Made by a program: the position numbers and the translations under genes
Shown here: positions 61,417 through 64,000 of the stretch, one piece after another
How the letters are laid out: every line of letters starts with the position of its first letter
Numbering within the stretch: position 1 is the stretch's first letter
The notes under the pieces: model-generated
What the model was told of the DNA's origin: nothing
Seen by the model: the letters and a program-made list of their open reading frames with translations, nothing else
Databases searched by the model: none
DNA from: Chryseobacterium sp. FP211-J200
GTDB lineage: Bacteria > Bacteroidota > Bacteroidia > Flavobacteriales > Weeksellaceae
Direction of reading: 5' to 3'
DNA: 64,000 bases
NCBI RefSeq assembly: GCF_001643375.1
Contig: NZ_LSHB01000045.1
Location: 1 to 64,000, forward strand

Positions 61417-61668
61417 TTATTTGTTTGTGACCATCCTGTATAGGAAAAGTAGTAAAACAGAACCTCCGATTGCTACTAAAAAGCTAGAGAAATTGAATCC
61501 TGAAACATCTACACCCAAAAGCATAGATCCTAACCAGCCTCCAAGCATTGCTCCTAAAATACCAATAATAATTGTTACTACCCAGCCTCCAGGATCGTTC
61601 CCGGGATGAATTGCTTTTGCGATTGCTCCGGCGATAAGACCGAAAATAATCCATGTTAAAATACCCAT
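61417..61668 (-). CDS. GlsB/YeaQ/YmgE-family stress membrane protein
   Basis: An 83-residue protein with three hydrophobic segments. The family signature is clear: WIIFGLIAGAIAKAIHPGND, PGGWVVTIIIGILGAMLGGW and the last segment SFLVAIGGSVLLLFLYRM. Members are small inner-membrane proteins (transglycosylase-associated family) often induced by stress; their biochemical role is unknown. It stands alone between two terminators and promoters. Confidence 0.93.
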   Translation of the reverse strand: MGILTWIIFGLIAGAIAKAIHPGNDPGGWVVTIIIGILGAMLGGWLGSMLLGVDVSGFNFSSFLVAIGGSVLLLFLYRMVTNK

Positions 61669-61703
61669 AGTTTAAATTTTTTAATGTTAATAGTGTGATT
61701 TGT

Positions 61704-62657
61704 TTATCTCTTTCTAAAGAATGAGTTTACAAATTCCATACCATTAAAAATCTGAAGATCCTGCATTTTTTCTCCTACGCCAATATATTTTACAGGAATT
61801 TGGAATTGATCGGAAATCCCTATGACAACGCCACCTTTCGCTGTTCCGTCTAACTTTGTAACTGCCAGTGCAGTAACTTCTGTGGCGGCAGTAAATTGTT
61901 TGGCCTGTTCAAAAGCGTTTTGACCAGTCGAACCATCTAAAACCAATAAAACCTCGTGTGGCGCATCTGGTAAAACTTTTTGCATCACGCGTTTTATCTT
62001 TGAAAGTTCATTCATCAAATTCACTTTGTTGTGAAGTCTTCCAGCTGTATCGATGATCACTACATCGGCATCCTGAGCAACCGCAGATTGAACAGTATCA
62101 AATGCCACAGAAGCAGGGTCAGAACCCATGTCCTGTTTCACGATTGGAACGCCAACACGCTCGCTCCAGATCACCAATTGATCAACAGCAGCAGCACGGA
62201 AAGTGTCTGCAGCTCCAAGAACCACTTTTAATCCTTGAGATTTGAATTGATGAGCCAATTTCCCGATCGTAGTCGTTTTTCCAACACCGTTGACGCCTAC
62301 AACCATTATGACGTATGGTTTTTTGCTTGTATCGATGTTATCGGTATCAAGATGCGGATTATCTAATAAAAGTGCAGAGATCTCTTCTTTAAGGATCTCA
62401 TCCAGTTCGCTTACGTTGACATACTTGTCTCTTGCAACGCGCTCCTCGATTCTTTTGATGATCTTGATAGTGGTTTCTGCGCCAACGTCGGATGCGATAA
62501 GAACTTCCTCCAGATTATCAAGGACTTCATCATCAACTGTATTTTTCCCGACAACAGCTCTGGATATTTTGTCAAAAAAACCTTGGCTGGATTTTTCCAA
62601 TCCTTTGTCAAGTGTTTCCTTATCTTCTTTTTTGAATATTTTTTTGAACCAACTCAT
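61704..62657 (-). CDS. ftsY: Signal recognition particle receptor FtsY
   Basis: A 317-residue SRP GTPase that docks ribosome-nascent chain complexes at the membrane. A short basic N-terminal helix (MSWFKKIFKKEDKETLDKG) replaces the long acidic A domain of E. coli, as usual in Bacteroidetes. NG-domain motifs: VVGVNGVGKTTTIGKLA (G1), DTFRAAAVDQL, DTAGRLHNKVNLMNEL (G3), TKLDGTAKGG (G4) and the closing YIGVGEKMQDL. A TATATTTG box at 62706 suggests its own promoter, after the terminator of the ribosomal protein genes. Confidence 0.97.
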   Translation of the reverse strand: MSWFKKIFKKEDKETLDKGLEKSSQGFFDKISRAVVGKNTVDDEVLDNLEEVLIASDVGAETTIKIIKRIEERVARDKYVNVSELDEILKEEISALLLDNPHLDTDNIDTSKKPYVIMVVGVNGVGKTTTIGKLAHQFKSQGLKVVLGAADTFRAAAVDQLVIWSERVGVPIVKQDMGSDPASVAFDTVQSAVAQDADVVIIDTAGRLHNKVNLMNELSKIKRVMQKVLPDAPHEVLLVLDGSTGQNAFEQAKQFTAATEVTALAVTKLDGTAKGGVVIGISDQFQIPVKYIGVGEKMQDLQIFNGMEFVNSFFRKR

Positions 62658-62705
62658 TTGATATATAAATGATTAATGATGATCGATAAATGATTTTACC
62701 GGAAA

Positions 62706-62713
62706 CAAATATA
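62706..62713 (-). promoter_or_regulatory. Putative -7 element (TATATTTG) for ftsY
   Basis: Minus-strand match to TAnnTTTG about 49 nt before the ftsY ATG and next to the T run of the preceding terminator. No clear -33 box. Confidence 0.45.
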
Positions 62714-62715
62714 AC

Positions 62716-62745
62716 AAAAAAACTACCCTTAAAAAGAGTAGTTTT
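62716..62745 (-). terminator. Terminator of the rpmB-rpmG-DUF4295 unit
   Basis: AAAACTAC pairs with GTAGTTTT, with CTT/AAG inside. On the minus strand it is followed by seven Ts. Confidence 0.75.
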
Positions 62746-62768
62746 CTATATTGTATCCGGTTGAGAGA

Positions 62769-62924
62769 TTATTTTTTAAGATAAGCTTCAACTTCGTCAG
62801 CGTTCATTACTTTTTCTTCAAAAACGTAAGCTTCAGATTTAGAAGACTTCACCATTTTGATAACTTTGGTCATTTTTTTTGATCCAGCACCACCTTGAAG
62901 CGTTGCTACTACTTTTTTTGCCAT
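62769..62924 (-). CDS. DUF4295-family small protein
   Basis: A 51-residue basic protein beginning MAKKVVATLQGGAGSKKMTK and ending NADEVEAYLKK. It is the DUF4295 family, a Bacteroidetes-specific short protein always found next to rpmG and rpmB. It starts 19 bp after the rpmG stop codon and shares the transcript. The position and the basic N terminus suggest a ribosome-associated role, but none is established to my knowledge. The ATG at 62924 gives the expected length. Confidence 0.9.
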   Translation of the reverse strand: MAKKVVATLQGGAGSKKMTKVIKMVKSSKSEAYVFEEKVMNADEVEAYLKK

Positions 62925-62943
62925 TGTAAAATATTTTTATAGA

Positions 62944-63126
62944 TTACTTAATCTCTTTGTGAACAGTATATTTCTTAAGAACCGGATTGAATTTTTTAAG
63001 CTCCAATCTCTCTGTAGTGTTCTTTTTATTTTTTGTAGTAATGTATCTTGACATTCCTGCTACGCCACTTTCTCTGTGCTCAGTACATTCTAGAATTACC
63101 TGAACTCTGTTACCTTTTTTAGCCAT
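62944..63126 (-). CDS. rpmG: 50S ribosomal protein L33
   Basis: A 60-residue large-subunit protein. [20 protein letters not shown] and [20 protein letters not shown] are the L33 pattern. It has a single cysteine (ILECTEH), so it is the zinc-free form. Its ATG overlaps the rpmB stop codon (TAATG arrangement), giving tight translational coupling. Within the unit rpmB-rpmG-DUF4295. Confidence 0.96.
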   Translation of the reverse strand: MAKKGNRVQVILECTEHRESGVAGMSRYITTKNKKNTTERLELKKFNPVLKKYTVHKEIK

Positions 63127-63374
63127 TACTTAGTAGTGTTTTTAATAAATCCATTTCTAGCTGCTCTTTCAAGCGCCTCCTCGATACCAATCTTATTGAT
63201 GATTCTCAATCCGTGTGCAGAAACTTTCAGGGTTACTGATTTATCTTGCTCAGGAAGAAAAAATTTCTTCTCTAGTAAATTAATTTCAAAACGTCTTTTC
63301 GTTTTGTTATTAGCGTGGGAAACATTGTTTCCTACCATTGCACGCTTACCTGTTATTTGGCAAATTCTTGACAT
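63126..63374 (-). CDS. rpmB: 50S ribosomal protein L28
   Basis: An 82-residue large-subunit protein beginning [20 protein letters not shown] with the L28 signature, then [19 protein letters not shown] and [16 protein letters not shown]. Normal length. First gene of the three-gene ribosomal unit. The 156 bp upstream contain a weak TATTTTG box and the terminator of the ArsC-family gene. Confidence 0.96.
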   Translation of the reverse strand: MSRICQITGKRAMVGNNVSHANNKTKRRFEINLLEKKFFLPEQDKSVTLKVSAHGLRIINKIGIEEALERAARNGFIKNTTK

Positions 63375-63470
63375 ATCTCGATGTTCTTTTGACTAATGAA
63401 TATTTGAGAGTGCAAAATAAAGGATTATTTTCCGGATAGGCAAATTATTTTAAAAATAATTCATAAAAAA

Positions 63471-63511
63471 ACGAACGTGAAATATTTGATAATTAATATT
63501 CCACGTTCGTT
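63471..63511 (-). terminator. Terminator of the ArsC-family gene
   Basis: A long stem, ACGAACGTG with AATATT inside, pairs with AATATT and CACGTTCGT. On the minus strand it is followed by seven Ts. Confidence 0.8.
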
Positions 63512-63530
63512 CCTGTATATATAGTGCAAT

Positions 63531-63881
63531 CTAGTTTTCTATAAAGAATTTTACGTTTTCCAACGGGTTTCCTGACATTGCCACCTTTCCTTTGATAAGG
63601 ATAGGGCATTGTATCAATTCAGGGTTCAAAGCGATAACTTCCAATGCTTGTTCATCATTCACAGATTCTGATTCCGAGAAATATTTTTTATAAAGTTCTT
63701 TGGAATGTCTCAGTATCCTGCTTGGATTCTTATTCAGTTTTTTGAAAAGTGTTCGCAGCTCAAAAAGGCTGAGTGGGTCTTTCTTGATATCAATGATCTG
63801 GAATTTGATGTCATTCTCGTCCAGATATTCCAAAATGGCTTTGGATTTCGGACAGCTGTTGTTGTGGATTACTTTTATCAT
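63531..63881 (-). CDS. ArsC/Spx-family thioredoxin-fold protein
   Basis: A 116-residue glutaredoxin-like protein. The active-site cysteine is C10 in IHNNSCPKSKAILEYL, the arsenate reductase HNxxCxKS pattern. It has the downstream FKKLNKNPSRILRHSKELYK (Arg triad region) and PILIKGKVAMSGNPLENV with the cis-Pro loop. Bacteroidetes homologues are annotated as arsenate reductase-like, but no ars operon is visible here, so a general thiol function is as likely. Single gene with a strong terminator. Confidence 0.85.
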   Translation of the reverse strand: MIKVIHNNSCPKSKAILEYLDENDIKFQIIDIKKDPLSLFELRTLFKKLNKNPSRILRHSKELYKKYFSESESVNDEQALEVIALNPELIQCPILIKGKVAMSGNPLENVKFFIEN

Positions 63882-63957
63882 AACAGTGATGCTTTCAATT
63901 AAAACTTTGGCGATTGTAATTTTTCAGATTTGCTAAATTATTTCGCCAAAAAATAAT

Positions 63958-64000
63958 CTAAAACAAACCGTTCAACTCTGCATCGATTCTTTCTAATATG
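63958..64000 (-). CDS. C-terminal end of a gene running out of the window
   Basis: On the minus strand a frame enters from beyond position 64000 and reads ILERIDAELNGLF before a TAG at 63958-63960. A weak TTTGGCG / CGCCAAA hairpin (63905-63950) follows it, as expected after a stop codon. Too little is present to identify the protein. Confidence 0.4.
   Translation of the reverse strand, partial: ILERIDAELNGLF

Overview
The window looks like a chromosomal segment of a low-GC Flavobacteriia member, most likely the Chryseobacterium/Epilithonimonas group (Weeksellaceae). Supporting signs are secreted proteins with type IX secretion (T9SS) C-terminal sorting domains, Bacteroidetes-type promoters (TTTG or TTTTG, then 18-22 nt, then TAnnTTTG), families largely confined to Bacteroidetes (DUF4295, DUF6048, DUF6452, SprB-free T9SS substrates), and many short palindromic intergenic repeats. 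The genus is inferred from gene content, not from a search. No phage, complete insertion sequence, CRISPR array or rRNA operon was seen.

Layout. 0.3-4.4 kb: a thioredoxin-fold lipoprotein without a CxxC motif, rlmD, and the DUF6452/DUF6048 pair. 4.8-7 kb: sppA and folK, divergent. 7-10 kb: tandem OmpA-family paralogues. 10-18.6 kb: recQ, fmt, a secreted EEP hydrolase between two copies of a palindromic repeat, bglX and an M1 peptidase. 18.6-23.2 kb: an AT-rich DUF4238 gene, an FKBP lipoprotein and clpB. 23.5-29.1 kb: a frameshifted TPR/AraC-type regulator, a T9SS protein and a frameshifted T9SS metalloprotease. 29.2-30.6 kb: paaG/paaI-like genes. 30.6-35.2 kb: a set of six genes (membrane protein, winged-helix regulator, Tat metallophosphoesterase, Coq4-like protein, DUF4173 protein, lipoprotein). 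Two of its transcription units begin with the same 15-bp palindrome placed on the -7 box. 35.2-38 kb: aroQ, three small envelope genes, two identical tRNA-Glu genes and rpsT. 38.2-42.8 kb: an ECF sigma/anti-sigma pair facing away from msrB, a fasciclin protein and two exported ferritin-like proteins. 42.9 kb: a third, divergent tRNA-Glu. 43-47.9 kb: amidase, lptD, ridA and a small membrane protein. 47.9-50.9 kb: a perfect-period 21-bp tandem array at the stop codon of an unrecognised gene, then asnB. 51-58.3 kb: purA, a glycine-zipper lipoprotein, an LIC_10190-type membrane protein, ruvB, a paiB gene with an in-frame stop, an MBL hydrolase and coaE. 58.4-64 kb: an intact T9SS reprolysin-like protease, a GlsB/YeaQ protein, ftsY, DUF4295, rpmG, rpmB and an ArsC-family protein.

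Most genes are housekeeping or envelope functions. The items most worth attention are: (i) the palindrome-linked 30.6-35.2 kb gene set; (ii) a dispersed ~101-116 bp repeat (four copies) whose ends are complementary and in one copy have changed on both sides; (iii) the 9 x 21 bp array, fully open in a frame reachable by a 1-nt slip at an A7 tract; (iv) the odd tRNA-Glu; and (v) four interrupted genes (A9 frameshift, 1-nt insertion, amber codon, truncated four-helix-bundle gene). Some of these could be sequencing errors.
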